Source: Paenibacillus oralis (lineage in GTDB: Bacteria > Bacillota > Bacilli > Paenibacillales > Paenibacillaceae). Taken from it: a stretch of DNA of 64,000 nt. Below, in pieces: positions 32,897-41,909 of the stretch (position 1 is the stretch's first letter; each line of letters begins with the position of its first letter). The notes under the pieces are model-generated. The model saw only the letters and a program-made list of their open reading frames with translations, was not told where the DNA came from and did no database searches. The position numbers and the translations under genes are program-made. The stretch is from contig NZ_RRCN01000001.1 of assembly GCF_003863965.1 (NCBI RefSeq), forward strand, positions 5,166,304 to 5,230,303, read 5' to 3'.

Positions 32897-34594
32897 ATGA
32901 AGCGAACTTGGTGGAAGGAAAGCGTAGTTTATCAAATTTACCCGATCAGCTTCAATGATTCGAATGGCGATGGTATCGGCGATTTGCGCGGCATCATTTC
33001 CAAGCTGGATTATTTGCAGGACCTAGGTGTGGACGTGGTTTGGATATGTCCGATTTACAAATCGCCCGGGCACGACAACGGGTATGACATCAGCAACTAT
33101 TGCGAGATAAAACCGCAGTTCGGCACGATGGAGGATTTCGACGAACTACTGCACGGGCTGCATACGCGCGGGATGAAGCTGATGATGGATTTGGTGCTGA
33201 ACCACACGTCGGACGAGCATCCCTGGTTTCTGGAGTCGCGGCAGTCCGCAGACAATCCGAAACGGGATTATTACATCTGGCGAAAAGGGAAAAACGGCGG
33301 CTCCCCGAACAACTGGGAGTCGTATTTCAGCGGTTCGGTATGGGAATACGACGCGAAGACGGACGAATATTATTTGCATTTATACTCCAAACATCAGCCG
33401 GATTTGAACTGGGAGAACCCGGCCGTGATCGACGAGATGCACAACATGATCCAGTGGTGGCTAAAAAAAGGGGTGGACGGTTTCCGCTTCGATGCCATCG
33501 CGCATATCGTAAAAGCGAAAGGGCTTCCGGACGCCGATAATCCAGGCAATTCACCTACCGTACGGGCGTACGGAATGTTTTCGAATCTGGACCACGTCCA
33601 TACCCTGCTGCAAAATTTGCACGATCAGGTACTGTATATCTATGATATCATGACCGTGGGGGAAACCTCGGGGCTGGGGCCCGAGCAAGCGCTCGATTAC
33701 GTCGGGGACGGCCGGCGGGAGCTGAATATGACGTTTCAGTTTGAACATATGTTTTTGGATGCGGCTTCTCCCGGCATCGGCAAATGGGAAGTCGTGCCAT
33801 GGAAGCTGGCCGATCTCAAGCGGGTCATGTCCGGCTGGCAAACAATCCTGCACGAAAAAGGCTGGAACGCCAACTATCTGTGCAATCACGACCAGCCCCG
33901 CTGCGTGTCGCGGTTCGGAAACGACGGACCGTACCGGATTCCTTCGGCAAAAATGCTGGCCACGTTCATCCACACGTTAGAAGGGACGCCTTATATTTAT
34001 CAGGGCGAGGAACTCGGGATGACCAACATCGCTTTCGATTCGATCGACGATTACCGGGACGTGGAAACGCTGAATTATTATAAGGAACGGCTTGAGGCCG
34101 GGGTGCCGGAGCATAAGATCATACGGGCCATTCATCTGAAAAGCCGGGACAACGCCCGTACGCCGATGCAGTGGGAAGCGGGCGAACAGGCGGGCTTTAC
34201 GACGGGGACGCCGTGGATTGGAGTGAATCCCAACTGTGCGGAGATTAACGCGGCTCAGGCGCTGCAAGATCCCGGTTCCGTGTACCACTACTACAAGGAG
34301 TTAATCCGTTTGCGTAAGCGGCACGAGGTGTTTGTGTATGGCGAGTACCGGCTGCTGCTGGAGGATCATCCGGAGATCTATGCATATACCCGGACGCTTG
34401 AGGATACCCAACTGCTCGTGATCTTGAACTTCTTTGAGGGCGAGCCGGTATTTGAATGGCCCGATTCCGTAAAGATCGATGGGATCGAGCTTCTGATCTC
34501 CAACTATAAGCCGGACAAATGGGAAGATCTTCGCCAATTACGGCTCCGCCCTTATGAAGCAAGGGTATATTTACAGGAAGCGGGTCGCGGATAA
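32897..34594 (+). CDS. GH13 oligo-1,6-glucosidase / alpha-glucosidase
   Basis: A 565-aa cytoplasmic glycoside hydrolase. It has the canonical start WWKESVVYQIYPISFNDSNG, calcium-site DSNGDGIGD, DLVLNHTSDEHPWF, the nucleophile D199 in GFRFDAI, the acid/base E256 in VGET and the stabiliser D332 in NHDQPR. The QPDLNWENP signature is shared by oligo-1,6-glucosidase and trehalose-6-phosphate hydrolase. I see no phosphate-binding feature that decides for the latter, and no PTS gene is adjacent, so the glucosidase reading is preferred. It releases glucose from isomalto-oligosaccharides or related substrates. ATG 32897 follows AAAGGG. Confidence 0.9.
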   Translation: MKRTWWKESVVYQIYPISFNDSNGDGIGDLRGIISKLDYLQDLGVDVVWICPIYKSPGHDNGYDISNYCEIKPQFGTMEDFDELLHGLHTRGMKLMMDLVLNHTSDEHPWFLESRQSADNPKRDYYIWRKGKNGGSPNNWESYFSGSVWEYDAKTDEYYLHLYSKHQPDLNWENPAVIDEMHNMIQWWLKKGVDGFRFDAIAHIVKAKGLPDADNPGNSPTVRAYGMFSNLDHVHTLLQNLHDQVLYIYDIMTVGETSGLGPEQALDYVGDGRRELNMTFQFEHMFLDAASPGIGKWEVVPWKLADLKRVMSGWQTILHEKGWNANYLCNHDQPRCVSRFGNDGPYRIPSAKMLATFIHTLEGTPYIYQGEELGMTNIAFDSIDDYRDVETLNYYKERLEAGVPEHKIIRAIHLKSRDNARTPMQWEAGEQAGFTTGTPWIGVNPNCAEINAAQALQDPGSVYHYYKELIRLRKRHEVFVYGEYRLLLEDHPEIYAYTRTLEDTQLLVILNFFEGEPVFEWPDSVKIDGIELLISNYKPDKWEDLRQLRLRPYEARVYLQEAGRG

Positions 34595-34616
34595 AACATT
34601 GAATTGGGGTGAGGAC

Positions 34617-34664
34617 ATGGAAAAAAACGATAACAATGGCCAGGCCTCGGTGCTTGGCCCATGA
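34617..34664 (+). CDS. Possible 15-residue upstream peptide coupled to the phosphodiesterase
   Basis: ATG 34617 behind GGGGTGAGG opens 15 codons whose TGA overlaps the ATG of the next gene (CATGAG). The next gene has no ribosome binding site of its own, and a GGCCAGGC/GCTTGGCC hairpin lies just before it, so translation of this short frame may be needed to express the phosphodiesterase. Confidence 0.4.
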   Translation: MEKNDNNGQASVLGP

Positions 34665-35158
34665 GAATCGGCGTCGTTTCGGATACGCATCTGCCGCGCC
34701 GGGGTAAGGAGCTTCCGTCCGCTTTGATCCGGCAGTTTGCTAGCTGTGATCTGATCCTGCACTTGGGGGACTGGACGACGTTCGAGGTTTACGAGCAACT
34801 GTCCGCGCTTGCGCCGGTCGACGGCGTGGCGGGGAACAACGATCCCGCGGACATCGTCCGGCGGTTTGGCTACCATAAAGTGCTGGAGCTTGGGACGAAA
34901 AAAATCGGCCTGACCCACGGCCATTTGCCGGGAGGCGGGCATAACGCCCTGGATAACGCCAAACGCGTTTTCACCGGCAAGCGCCTTGACGCCGTGCTGT
35001 TCGGCCATTCGCACAAACCGCTGCTCACCCATAGCGGCGGCGTATTGCTGTTTAATCCCGGTTCCCCGACCGACAAACGGCGGGAGGAGAAATACAGCTT
35101 CGGGATATTGGAGCTTGGGGCAAAAGGGCTTAAAGCAAAGCATATTTTTGTGAAATAA
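34661..35158 (+). CDS. YfcE/MJ0936-type metallophosphoesterase
   Basis: A 165-aa calcineurin-like phosphoesterase. The metal ligands are all present: SDTHL, LHLGD, GNND, THGH and GHSHKPL, in the usual order. Such proteins cleave small phosphodiesters. It has the family's usual length. Its ATG overlaps the stop of a short upstream frame. Confidence 0.9.
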   Translation: MRIGVVSDTHLPRRGKELPSALIRQFASCDLILHLGDWTTFEVYEQLSALAPVDGVAGNNDPADIVRRFGYHKVLELGTKKIGLTHGHLPGGGHNALDNAKRVFTGKRLDAVLFGHSHKPLLTHSGGVLLFNPGSPTDKRREEKYSFGILELGAKGLKAKHIFVK

Positions 35159-35195
35159 GAAGCGGCGGCTTCCAGGATTGACCGGGAGCCGGTTA

Positions 35196-35224
35196 TTGAC
35201 GGGAAATTGACCACCATTTAATAT
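35196..35224 (+). promoter_or_regulatory. Promoter of the ABC transporter operon
   Basis: TTGACG (35196-35201) and TAATAT (35219-35224) with a 17-bp spacer. The start codon is about 140 nt further on, so the mRNA has a leader that contains a small hairpin (ACTTTCA/TGAAAG near 35281-35300). No T-box GGTGG-ACCGCG element or known riboswitch is visible in it. Confidence 0.65.
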
Positions 35225-35368
35225 AGAAGTCATACTCATGTCCTAATCGGGGCGGTCTTCACGTTCCCGCTCGCTTTATCACTTTCATCTATGAAAGCGT
35301 CAACGGGATCGTGCATTACAGTCTCCATTTTTCAAGGGCCTGATCATGGTTGAAAGGGGAAAATGAAG

Positions 35369-36451
35369 ATGAGGAAGAAAATCGGACTATTTTTTGCGGT
35401 ATCTCTCATGCTGCTTAGCGTGATTGGCTGCGGCAGCAACAGTGCAAGCTCGGGGAACGGTGCAAACGCTCAAAATAACGGAGCGGCCGAAGCCGGCAAT
35501 GCGCAAAATGCAGGTTCGGGTGGCGGAACGGACAATAAGTCATACAAGATCGCCATCTCGCAAATCGTCGAGCATCCGTCGCTGGACGCGACTCGCGAAG
35601 GTTTCATGGCGGCGCTGAAGGATGCAGGGCTCGTGGAAGGCGAAAACCTGCAGGTGGATTACAATAACGCGCAAGGCGATCAACCGAACAATATAGCCAT
35701 CGCGCAAAAAATCGCCGGCGGAAATTACGACCTGGTCTTGGCGATTGCAACGGCTCCGGCCCAGGCTGTCGCCCAGCAGGTGAAAAACTCGCCGATTTTG
35801 TTCGCGGCCGTAACCGATCCGTTGGATGCCAAGCTGGTCGACAATCTTGATCATCCCGGCGGCAACATTTCCGGCGCTTCCGATACGAATCCCGAAGCGA
35901 TCACGAAGCTGATGGATTTTATTGCCGCGAATTTCAAGGATGTCAAAAAAGTCGGCGTGGTGTTGAATCAGGGCGAACCCAACGCGGTTGTCATGACGGA
36001 TCAGGCCGAAAAGGCGCTGAAGGCCCATGGCATCGAGCTCGTGAAAGCTACGGTCACGAATACCTCGGAAGTGAAGCAAGCGGCGGAATCGCTGGTTGGC
36101 CGCGTTGACGCGATGTACATTACGCTCGACAATACCGTCGTCGAAGCCGTCAGCACGGTCATCCAGGTCGCCAACGATAACGACATTCCTTTCTTTTCCA
36201 GCGACCGCGACACGGTTGAGCACGGCGCTTTTGCCACCGTGGGCTTCAAATATTTCGACCACGGTTACCAAGTGGGGCAGATGGCCGTGGATGTGCTGAA
36301 AAACGGCAAAAAGGTCGGCGATATGAAAGTGACGGTTCCGGATAAGCTTGACCTCATCCTGAACCTGAAGGCCGCCCAAGAGCAGGGCATCGAAGTGACC
36401 GACGCGATGAAGGATCAAGTGGTCGACAAAGAAAACAACATTATTGAATAA
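35369..36451 (+). CDS. ABC transporter substrate-binding lipoprotein, TrpX-like
   Basis: A 360-aa lipoprotein. A signal peptide ends in the lipobox VIGC (Cys about 21), followed by a Ser/Gly/Asn-rich linker. The mature domain is of the PF04392 type: ISQIVEHPSLDATREGFMAA, AIATAPAQAVAQQ and a GVVLNQGEPNAV hinge region. Related systems (TrpXYZ) import tryptophan and others import nucleoside-like molecules; the ligand here is not resolved. ATG 35369 is favoured over 35363 because AAAGGGG would otherwise be only 3 bp away. Confidence 0.88.
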   Translation: MRKKIGLFFAVSLMLLSVIGCGSNSASSGNGANAQNNGAAEAGNAQNAGSGGGTDNKSYKIAISQIVEHPSLDATREGFMAALKDAGLVEGENLQVDYNNAQGDQPNNIAIAQKIAGGNYDLVLAIATAPAQAVAQQVKNSPILFAAVTDPLDAKLVDNLDHPGGNISGASDTNPEAITKLMDFIAANFKDVKKVGVVLNQGEPNAVVMTDQAEKALKAHGIELVKATVTNTSEVKQAAESLVGRVDAMYITLDNTVVEAVSTVIQVANDNDIPFFSSDRDTVEHGAFATVGFKYFDHGYQVGQMAVDVLKNGKKVGDMKVTVPDKLDLILNLKAAQEQGIEVTDAMKDQVVDKENNIIE

Positions 36452-36480
36452 CGGCTCCGTAATTTTGAGGAGGTACTAAC

Positions 36481-37395
36481 ATGTTAAATTCACTGCTGGG
36501 AGCGCTGGAATCCGGACTGCTCTATGCGGTGATGGCGCTGGGCGTTTACATTACGTTTCGGATTCTGGATTTTCCGGACTTGACCGTGGACGGCAGTTTT
36601 ACGACCGGCGGCGCCATTGCCGCCGTGATGATCACAGGGGGCAGCTCCCCCTGGATCGCCACCGCGGCCGCATTCTTCGGCGGGATGGCCGCCGGCGCCC
36701 TGACCGGGCTCATTCATACCAAAGGCCGCATTAACGGCCTGTTGTCCGGGATATTGATGATGATCGCGCTATATTCCATCAATATGCGGATTATGGGCAA
36801 ACCGAACGTCGCATTGCTTGGGGAAGATACGATTTTTACATCGATTTCGCCGCTTGTGCTGATGCCGTTTGTGGTGATTGCGATCAAACTGCTGCTGGAC
36901 CTGTTCCTGCGCACCGAGCTTGGCCTCGCCCTGCGGGCGACCGGGGACAATCAGCGGATGATCCGCAGCTTCGGCACCCACACCGACAATACGATTATTT
37001 TGGGCCTCAGCTTGTCCAACGGGCTCGTGGCGGTATCGGGGGCGCTGATCGCCCAGCAATCGGGATTTTCCGATATTTCTTCGGGGATCGGGATGATCGT
37101 CATCGGCCTCGCTTCCGTCATTATCGGGGAAGCGATTTTCGGAGCCCGCTCGGTATTTTGGGCGACCCTGGCCGCTGTGCTCGGTTCGATCGTTTACCGG
37201 GTTGTCGTGGCGCTCGCGCTGCGCGTTGAATGGCTGGAGCAAACCGACTTGAAGCTGATCACGGCGATCATCGTCATTATCGCCCTCGTGCTGCCGACGG
37301 TGCGCAGATCGCTTAAGCAAAAAAGCCTGGCCCGCGAACGGGCCGCCGAAATCACCGGTTCGTCCGGGCAAAAAAGCCTGGGGGGTGGGCTCTGA
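36481..37395 (+). CDS. ABC transporter permease, TrpY-like
   Basis: A 304-aa membrane protein with 8-9 helices of the BPD_transp_2 (branched-chain type) family. It begins LLGALESGLLYAVMALGVYI and has DFPDLTVDGSFTTGG and the coupling loop ELGLALRATGDNQRMIRSFG. The permease signature of PF04392-associated transporters is clear. It starts after GGAGG at 36470, and its TGA shares an A with the ATG of the ATPase. Confidence 0.9.
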   Translation: MLNSLLGALESGLLYAVMALGVYITFRILDFPDLTVDGSFTTGGAIAAVMITGGSSPWIATAAAFFGGMAAGALTGLIHTKGRINGLLSGILMMIALYSINMRIMGKPNVALLGEDTIFTSISPLVLMPFVVIAIKLLLDLFLRTELGLALRATGDNQRMIRSFGTHTDNTIILGLSLSNGLVAVSGALIAQQSGFSDISSGIGMIVIGLASVIIGEAIFGARSVFWATLAAVLGSIVYRVVVALALRVEWLEQTDLKLITAIIVIIALVLPTVRRSLKQKSLARERAAEITGSSGQKSLGGGL

Positions 37396-38192
37396 TGCTG
37401 CAGCTTTCCCGTGTGTCCAAGCTGTTTCACCCCGGAACGCCGGACGAAAAAATCGCCCTGATCGACGTTAATCTGCATCTCGCTCCGGGGGATTTCGTAA
37501 CGGTTATCGGCAGCAACGGCGCAGGCAAATCGACGCTGATGAACATGATCTCCGGCGTCATTAAGCCGGACGCCGGGGAGATCCGCATCGGCGGCGCAGA
37601 TGTCGGACATCTGCCGGAGTACAAGCGGAGCCGCTGGATCGGCCGCGTGTTTCAGGACCCGATGGCCGGTACGGCGCCGCATATGACGATTGAGGAGAAT
37701 TTGGCGATGGCTTATGCCCGCGGCAAGCGGCGCGGCTTGGCCTTTGGCGTCAACGCCAAGCGGCGGGCAATGTTTCAGGAGCAGCTCAGCCGGCTCGGCA
37801 TCGGGCTGGAAGGGCGGCTGCGGGCCAAGGTCGGCACGTTGTCCGGCGGCGAGCGCCAGGCGCTCAGCCTGCTGATGGCGACGTTCACCGAGCCGCAGAT
37901 TTTGCTGCTCGACGAGCACACGGCCGCGCTCGACCCGGCCCGCGCCGAGCTGGTCACGCAGCTGACCCGCAACATCGTCAGCGAACTGAAGCTGACGACG
38001 CTGATGGTCACGCATAATATGGAGCAGGCGATTCGCCTCGGCAACCGCCTGATCATGATGGATGGCGGGCGGATCATCCTCGATGTGGACGAGTCGCGTA
38101 AACGCGATTTGACCATGGAGCGTCTGCTCGGCGAATTCGAGCGCATCAGCGGCCATAAGCTGTCCGACGACCGCGTAGTTTTAGGCGGCTAG
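37395..38192 (+). CDS. ABC transporter ATP-binding protein, TrpZ-like
   Basis: A 265-aa ATPase: Walker A GSNGAGKST, Q-loop FQDP, signature LSGGERQ, Walker B ILLLDEHTAALDP and H-loop VTHNMEQA. It powers uptake with the permease at 36481, whose stop codon it overlaps by 1 bp. A strong terminator closes the operon. Confidence 0.92.
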   Translation: MLQLSRVSKLFHPGTPDEKIALIDVNLHLAPGDFVTVIGSNGAGKSTLMNMISGVIKPDAGEIRIGGADVGHLPEYKRSRWIGRVFQDPMAGTAPHMTIEENLAMAYARGKRRGLAFGVNAKRRAMFQEQLSRLGIGLEGRLRAKVGTLSGGERQALSLLMATFTEPQILLLDEHTAALDPARAELVTQLTRNIVSELKLTTLMVTHNMEQAIRLGNRLIMMDGGRIILDVDESRKRDLTMERLLGEFERISGHKLSDDRVVLGG

Positions 38193-38208
38193 TCATTGCC
38201 TTAAAGAA

Positions 38209-38254
38209 TAAGAAGCCTGCCCGGCGGAGCATTCGCGGGGCAGGCTTCTTTTGT
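38209..38254 (+). terminator. Terminator of the TrpXYZ-like operon
   Basis: AAGAAGCCTGCCC pairs with GGGGCAGGCTTCTT, followed by TTTG. Confidence 0.9.
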
Positions 38255-38275
38255 TAACGGACCGGTGGGATCAAC

Positions 38276-38456
38276 TGCAAAAGTGCATTTGATTTCTCTT
38301 CAAACTCCGTTTTTGGGCGATTGAAATGCAAAAGTGCATCTGAACATCAGCGGTTTGATAAAAAAGTGACTTTTAACTGAAAATGAACTGCACATTTGCA
38401 TTTGAACCGTCCGTTTCGAGAAGTTTCGACGAAATTCGCCTGCACTTTTGCATTTC
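38276..38456. repeat. Palindromic repeat cluster 1: two direct and two inverted copies
   Basis: Four copies of a 16-mer: TGCAAAAGTGCATTTG (38276), TGCAAAAGTGCATCTG (38327), then inverted TGCACATTTGCATTTG (38389) and TGCACTTTTGCATTTC (38441). The sequence between copies is also partly mirrored, so the RNA or single-stranded DNA could fold into a long two-step hairpin. It has the same layout as the clusters at 43089 and 51619. Confidence 0.75.
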
Positions 38457-38541
38457 GTGGCATCGTCCCCCTCTTCCTTCGGCCGCAAGAAGTCTGTCTT
38501 CTTTGAGAGTACGTCGCTCGACGCTTATTGCACTTAGCTTT

Positions 38542-38901
38542 TTACCCCCGTACCCGCACGCTGCTGTCGTTCCGAATGCCGTCTTTGAGCAACCAACGGT
38601 GAAAAAAATATTCAAATACGCCAACGACGACGGTGATCGCCAAAATCTCTCCGAGCGTGAGCGTCCACCCCGCGTTAGCGGCAATCGCCCACAGCATAAG
38701 ATAGACGAGCGCGGCGTCGGCCAGCGTGGCGATGGCGTTGTTGGTGCGCGGGAGGATGAACAAATCCCCGAATAAATAGGCCAAAATGGACAACGCTATA
38801 GCTGTCATCAGCGCCCCCATCAGCGATGCATTGCTCAACCACAGCATCATGGCCACGACGATAATGCCGTTTCCAAGCAGTTTGACGACAAATTTGCTCA
38901 C
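38542..38901 (-). CDS. DUF2512 (YndM-like) membrane protein
   Basis: A 119-aa protein with four helices and the DUF2512 layout: KLLGNGIIVVAMMLWLSNAS, AYLFGDLFILPRTNNAIATL and ADAALVYLMLWAIAA. YndM-type proteins are sporulation-associated or uncharacterised in Bacillus. GAAGGAGGTG precedes the start, a very strong site. Confidence 0.85.
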   Translation of the reverse strand: MSKFVVKLLGNGIIVVAMMLWLSNASLMGALMTAIALSILAYLFGDLFILPRTNNAIATLADAALVYLMLWAIAANAGWTLTLGEILAITVVVGVFEYFFHRWLLKDGIRNDSSVRVRG

Positions 38902-39075
38902 ATCTGCACCTCCTTCCGATTGCTGTTAATTTCCCCGGCTTAAAGGCGGAGTATGCACGAAAGGAACGATAGGGGGCTGAATACATTGATAGGGGGACGG
39001 AGCGGCCTGCGGCAATTTGGATTCATAAAGCGCTTAGTCCGTGCTATAATCAGCCTTACGGAGGAGATGAAGAGA

Positions 39076-39378
39076 ATGATTCTTGAAGTAGCCGAACTGC
39101 AAGTAAAACCCGGGATGATCAACGAATTCGAAAGCAATTTCCGCAAAGCGTCGAAGATCATTGCCCAGACGGAAGGTTATATTGAACATGAGCTTCAAAA
39201 ATGCGTAGAAACGGAAAATAAATATATTCTGCTCGTCAGATGGCAGTCGATCACGGCGCATGAGGTCGGCTTCCGCAAGTCGCCCCGTTACCAGGAGTGG
39301 AAAGCGCTGCTGCATCATTTTTACGATCCTTTTCCGACGGTAGAGCACTACGTTCAAATCAAGCTGGAGACGGATTAA
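39076..39378 (+). CDS. Antibiotic biosynthesis monooxygenase (ABM) domain protein
   Basis: A 100-aa ferredoxin-like-fold protein with the ABM pattern: [39 protein letters not shown] and [20 protein letters not shown]. Members include haem monooxygenases (HmoB/IsdG-like) and quinol monooxygenases. The Asn-Trp-His haem-degrading triad is not evident, so the substrate is open. ATG 39076 follows GGAGGAGAT. Confidence 0.82.
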   Translation: MILEVAELQVKPGMINEFESNFRKASKIIAQTEGYIEHELQKCVETENKYILLVRWQSITAHEVGFRKSPRYQEWKALLHHFYDPFPTVEHYVQIKLETD

Positions 39379-39407
39379 TGGAAAAATAACGGGAGAATGG
39401 GAGACGG

Positions 39408-39932
39408 GTGCGAATACATATGCCTACAGACTTGGAGTATACGATTGAAGACGCAACCTTGGCAGATTTGCCGGCGATTGTCGGCATTTACAACGAAACG
39501 ATTGCCGGACGGATGGTCACGGCAGATCTCGAGCCGGTTACGGTGGACAGCAGGCAGAAATGGTTTGCGGAGCATTCCCCGGATTTTCGCCCCCTCTGGG
39601 TGATGAGAAGCGGCGGGCGCATCATCGCCTGGCTCAGCTTCCAATCCTTCTACGGACGCCCGGCTTACAACGCCACCGCCGAAATCAGCATTTACATTAC
39701 CGGCGAGTACCGCTCGCGGGGGATCGGCGGTATTTTTCTGAACAAGGCGATTGCCGCTTGCCCGGGCCTTCAGGTGAATACGCTGCTTGGTTTTGTGTTT
39801 GCCCATAACGAGCCAAGTTTAGCGCTGCTGCGGAAGTTCGGTTTTGAGCAGTGGGCGCTTTTGCCGCGCGTGGCCAATTTGGATGGTGTGGAGAGGGACC
39901 TCGTCATATTGGGAAAAAGAATTGAAGCGTAG
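39408..39932 (+). CDS. GNAT acetyltransferase, phosphinothricin/methionine-sulfone type
   Basis: A 174-aa acetyltransferase of the PAT/MddA-like group: [20 protein letters not shown] at the start, [17 protein letters not shown], the acetyl-CoA loop [15 protein letters not shown], and [19 protein letters not shown] near the end. It would N-acetylate small amino acid-like toxins using acetyl-CoA. GTG 39408 is close to GGGAGACG; ATG 39420 is the alternative. Confidence 0.85.
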   Translation: MRIHMPTDLEYTIEDATLADLPAIVGIYNETIAGRMVTADLEPVTVDSRQKWFAEHSPDFRPLWVMRSGGRIIAWLSFQSFYGRPAYNATAEISIYITGEYRSRGIGGIFLNKAIAACPGLQVNTLLGFVFAHNEPSLALLRKFGFEQWALLPRVANLDGVERDLVILGKRIEA

Positions 39933-39961
39933 CGAAATTTTTGCGATTGGGGAAAAATAAG

Positions 39962-40570
39962 TTGAACGAATGGATCAAACAAATCACCGATTGGTTTCTG
40001 GACACGACGGGCCTGACCGGTTATTCCATCCTGCTGCTGACGATCCCTTTAGCTGTCCTACAGGGGTTGTTCGGTGTTTTCCCGTTCGCCACGATCGTGA
40101 TGCTGCATATCTCGCTGCTTGGGATCGTTAACGGCCTATTGGCCAGTTGGATTGCCGGTAGCGCGGCGGGAATGATCGTTTACTTGCTGTGCCGGTATTT
40201 GTTCACCGATTGGTTTAACCGTAAATGGATGAGCCGTTTGAAGAAATACGAGAAGTGGCAAAAAGGGTTGGACCGTTACGGAGTGTGGGCCGTTATTTTT
40301 CTTCGCACGGTGCCGATCATGCCGAACAATCTGATTTCCTTTATGGCGGCGATTTCCAACTTAAAGCTGGCATCCTACACCTGGTCGAACGTGGTCGGGA
40401 ACTTGTCCAGCATCTGGCTGTTCGGGATCTTAAGCGCGCCGATCGTGTTTCCGGGCGTCGATTTGCGGCAGCTGATCTTGTCGTATGCCGCGTTTTTGCT
40501 GGTGCTTTGCGCCGCTTTCTACATGAGAAGCCGGAATATGGCCAAAAAAGACCGCGGCATGATGACATAG
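39962..40570 (+). CDS. DedA/TVP38-family (VTT domain) membrane protein
   Basis: A 202-aa membrane protein of the VTT/SNARE-associated superfamily: a first helix with ILLLTIPLAVLQGLFGVFP, a GLLASWIAGSAAGMIVYLLC segment, and the motif AVIFLRTVPIMPNNLISFMA with the conserved Arg and Pro. These proteins act as lipid scramblases or flippases. The start is taken as TTG 39962 after TTGGGGAAA; a TTG at 39941 is less favoured. Confidence 0.78.
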   Translation: MNEWIKQITDWFLDTTGLTGYSILLLTIPLAVLQGLFGVFPFATIVMLHISLLGIVNGLLASWIAGSAAGMIVYLLCRYLFTDWFNRKWMSRLKKYEKWQKGLDRYGVWAVIFLRTVPIMPNNLISFMAAISNLKLASYTWSNVVGNLSSIWLFGILSAPIVFPGVDLRQLILSYAAFLLVLCAAFYMRSRNMAKKDRGMMT

Positions 40571-40592
40571 CGGCTTACGAAAGGGGCAATGG

Positions 40593-41837
40593 ATGATGAA
40601 TGCAACAACAGGCAACGCTTTGGAGACGAAGGCTCCGCCCAAACAAAGAAAACTGCTGCTGAGCGCCGGACTCAGCTGGATGTTCGACGCCATGGACGTC
40701 GGCATTATCTCGTTTATCGCCGCCGCTTTGGCGGTGGAGTGGAGTTTGACTCCGGAGCAAACCGGTTTTTTTACGAGCATCAATTCGGTCGGAATGGCCT
40801 TTGGAGCGGCGATCGCCGGGTTTATGGCGGACAAGTTCGGGCGAAAATCCGTGCTGTTGTGGACGCTGGTCATTTTTTCAGTGGCGAGCGGCTTGTCCGC
40901 AGCGGCGACCGGTTTCGCCGTTTTATGCGTGCTGCGCTTCATCGCGGGGTTTGGACTGGGCGGAGAGCTGCCCGTGGCCTCCACACTCGTTTCCGAATCC
41001 GTTCCCGCCAAAGAGCGGGGGCGGGCGGTGGTGCTGCTCGAAAGCTTTTGGGCCGCCGGCTGGATCGCGTCGGCGTTGATCTCCTATTTCGTTATTCCCA
41101 AATGGGGCTGGCAAGCGGCGTTCCTGATCGGAGCGCTTCCGGCGCTTTACGCGTTATATTTGCGTAAATCGATCCAGGAGCCGGCACGCTACCGGGAACA
41201 GGCCGCCGGAAGAAAAGGGCAGGCCCCCTCTTTCGGCAAACGGTTCACCTCCGTATGGGCAAGTCCGCATCGGCGTTCCACCGTCATGCTGTGGGTCCTG
41301 TGGTTTACCGTCGTTTTTTCGTATTACGGCATGTTTTTGTGGCTGCCTTCGGTAATGGTGCTCAAGGGCTTCAGCCTGGTCAAAAGCTTTGAATATGTCC
41401 TGATCATGACGCTGGCCCAGCTTCCCGGCTATTTCACCGCCGCTTACTTCATTGAGAAGTTCGGCCGCAAATTCGTGCTGGTGCTCTACTTGCTGCTTAC
41501 CGCCGCAAGCGCGGCCTGGTTCGGCAGCGCCACCAGCGAAGGCATGCTGATGGCCGCCGGCATTTGTTTGTCCTTCTTCAATCTGGGAGCTTGGGGCGGC
41601 ATGTATGCCTACACGCCCGAACTGTATCCCACCTCGGTTCGTTCGACGGGAGTGGGCCTGGCCGCCTCGTTTGGACGAGTTGGGGGAATCATCGCGCCTT
41701 ACCTCGTCGGCATGCTCATTGCCCGGCATGTGGCGGTCGGATCGATTTTTTGGCTGTTTTTCGTGACGATCGTCATCGGGGCTCTGGCCGTATGGTGGCT
41801 AGGGACGGAAACGAAGGGGAAGGAATTGGCGGACTGA
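40593..41837 (+). CDS. niaP: Niacin permease NiaP-like MFS transporter
   Basis: A 414-aa MFS protein with 12 helices. Stretches such as GLSWMFDAMDVGIISFI, GFGLGGELPVASTLVSESVP, VVLLESFWAAGWIASALISYF, YYGMFLWLPSVMVLKGFS and SFFNLGAWGGMYAYTPELYP read almost the same as Bacillus NiaP (YceI). It imports nicotinate, and possibly nicotinamide, for NAD synthesis. AAAGGGG precedes ATG 40593. No NiaR box was searched beyond the immediate upstream, which is occupied by the VTT gene 22 bp away. Confidence 0.85.
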   Translation: MMNATTGNALETKAPPKQRKLLLSAGLSWMFDAMDVGIISFIAAALAVEWSLTPEQTGFFTSINSVGMAFGAAIAGFMADKFGRKSVLLWTLVIFSVASGLSAAATGFAVLCVLRFIAGFGLGGELPVASTLVSESVPAKERGRAVVLLESFWAAGWIASALISYFVIPKWGWQAAFLIGALPALYALYLRKSIQEPARYREQAAGRKGQAPSFGKRFTSVWASPHRRSTVMLWVLWFTVVFSYYGMFLWLPSVMVLKGFSLVKSFEYVLIMTLAQLPGYFTAAYFIEKFGRKFVLVLYLLLTAASAAWFGSATSEGMLMAAGICLSFFNLGAWGGMYAYTPELYPTSVRSTGVGLAASFGRVGGIIAPYLVGMLIARHVAVGSIFWLFFVTIVIGALAVWWLGTETKGKELAD

Positions 41838-41849
41838 TTTTGGAAAAAA

Positions 41850-41895
41850 GCAGGCCCTCGGAAGATACTTCGGAAAGTATCGGCCGGGGGCCTGC
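41850..41895 (-). terminator. Terminator between convergent niaP and the UPF0173 gene
   Basis: GCAGGCCC (41850-41857) pairs with GGGCCTGC (41888-41895). The T run is on the minus-strand side (CTTTTTTCC), so it mainly serves the minus-strand gene, but it can stop niaP transcripts too. Confidence 0.75.
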
Positions 41896-41909
41896 CGCTT
41901 AACGGGCGT

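Noticed and set aside
32897-34594. Trehalose-6-phosphate hydrolase (treA)
   Set aside because: The closely related fold and QPDLNWENP motif allow it, but there is no treP or treR beside it and no phosphate-site evidence, so the neutral glucosidase call was kept.
35225-35368. T-box or tryptophan riboswitch in the leader of the TrpXYZ-like operon
   Set aside because: The T-box core sequence and an anti-terminator pair are absent; only a small hairpin is seen.
37194-38156. 320-codon minus-strand frame opposite the ABC ATPase
   Set aside because: The plus-strand gene has all ABC motifs; the reverse frame has none and no start site.
38276-38456. CRISPR-like short repeats in intergenic clusters
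   Set aside because: Only four copies, of two orientations and unequal spacing, with mirrored spacers and no cas genes.
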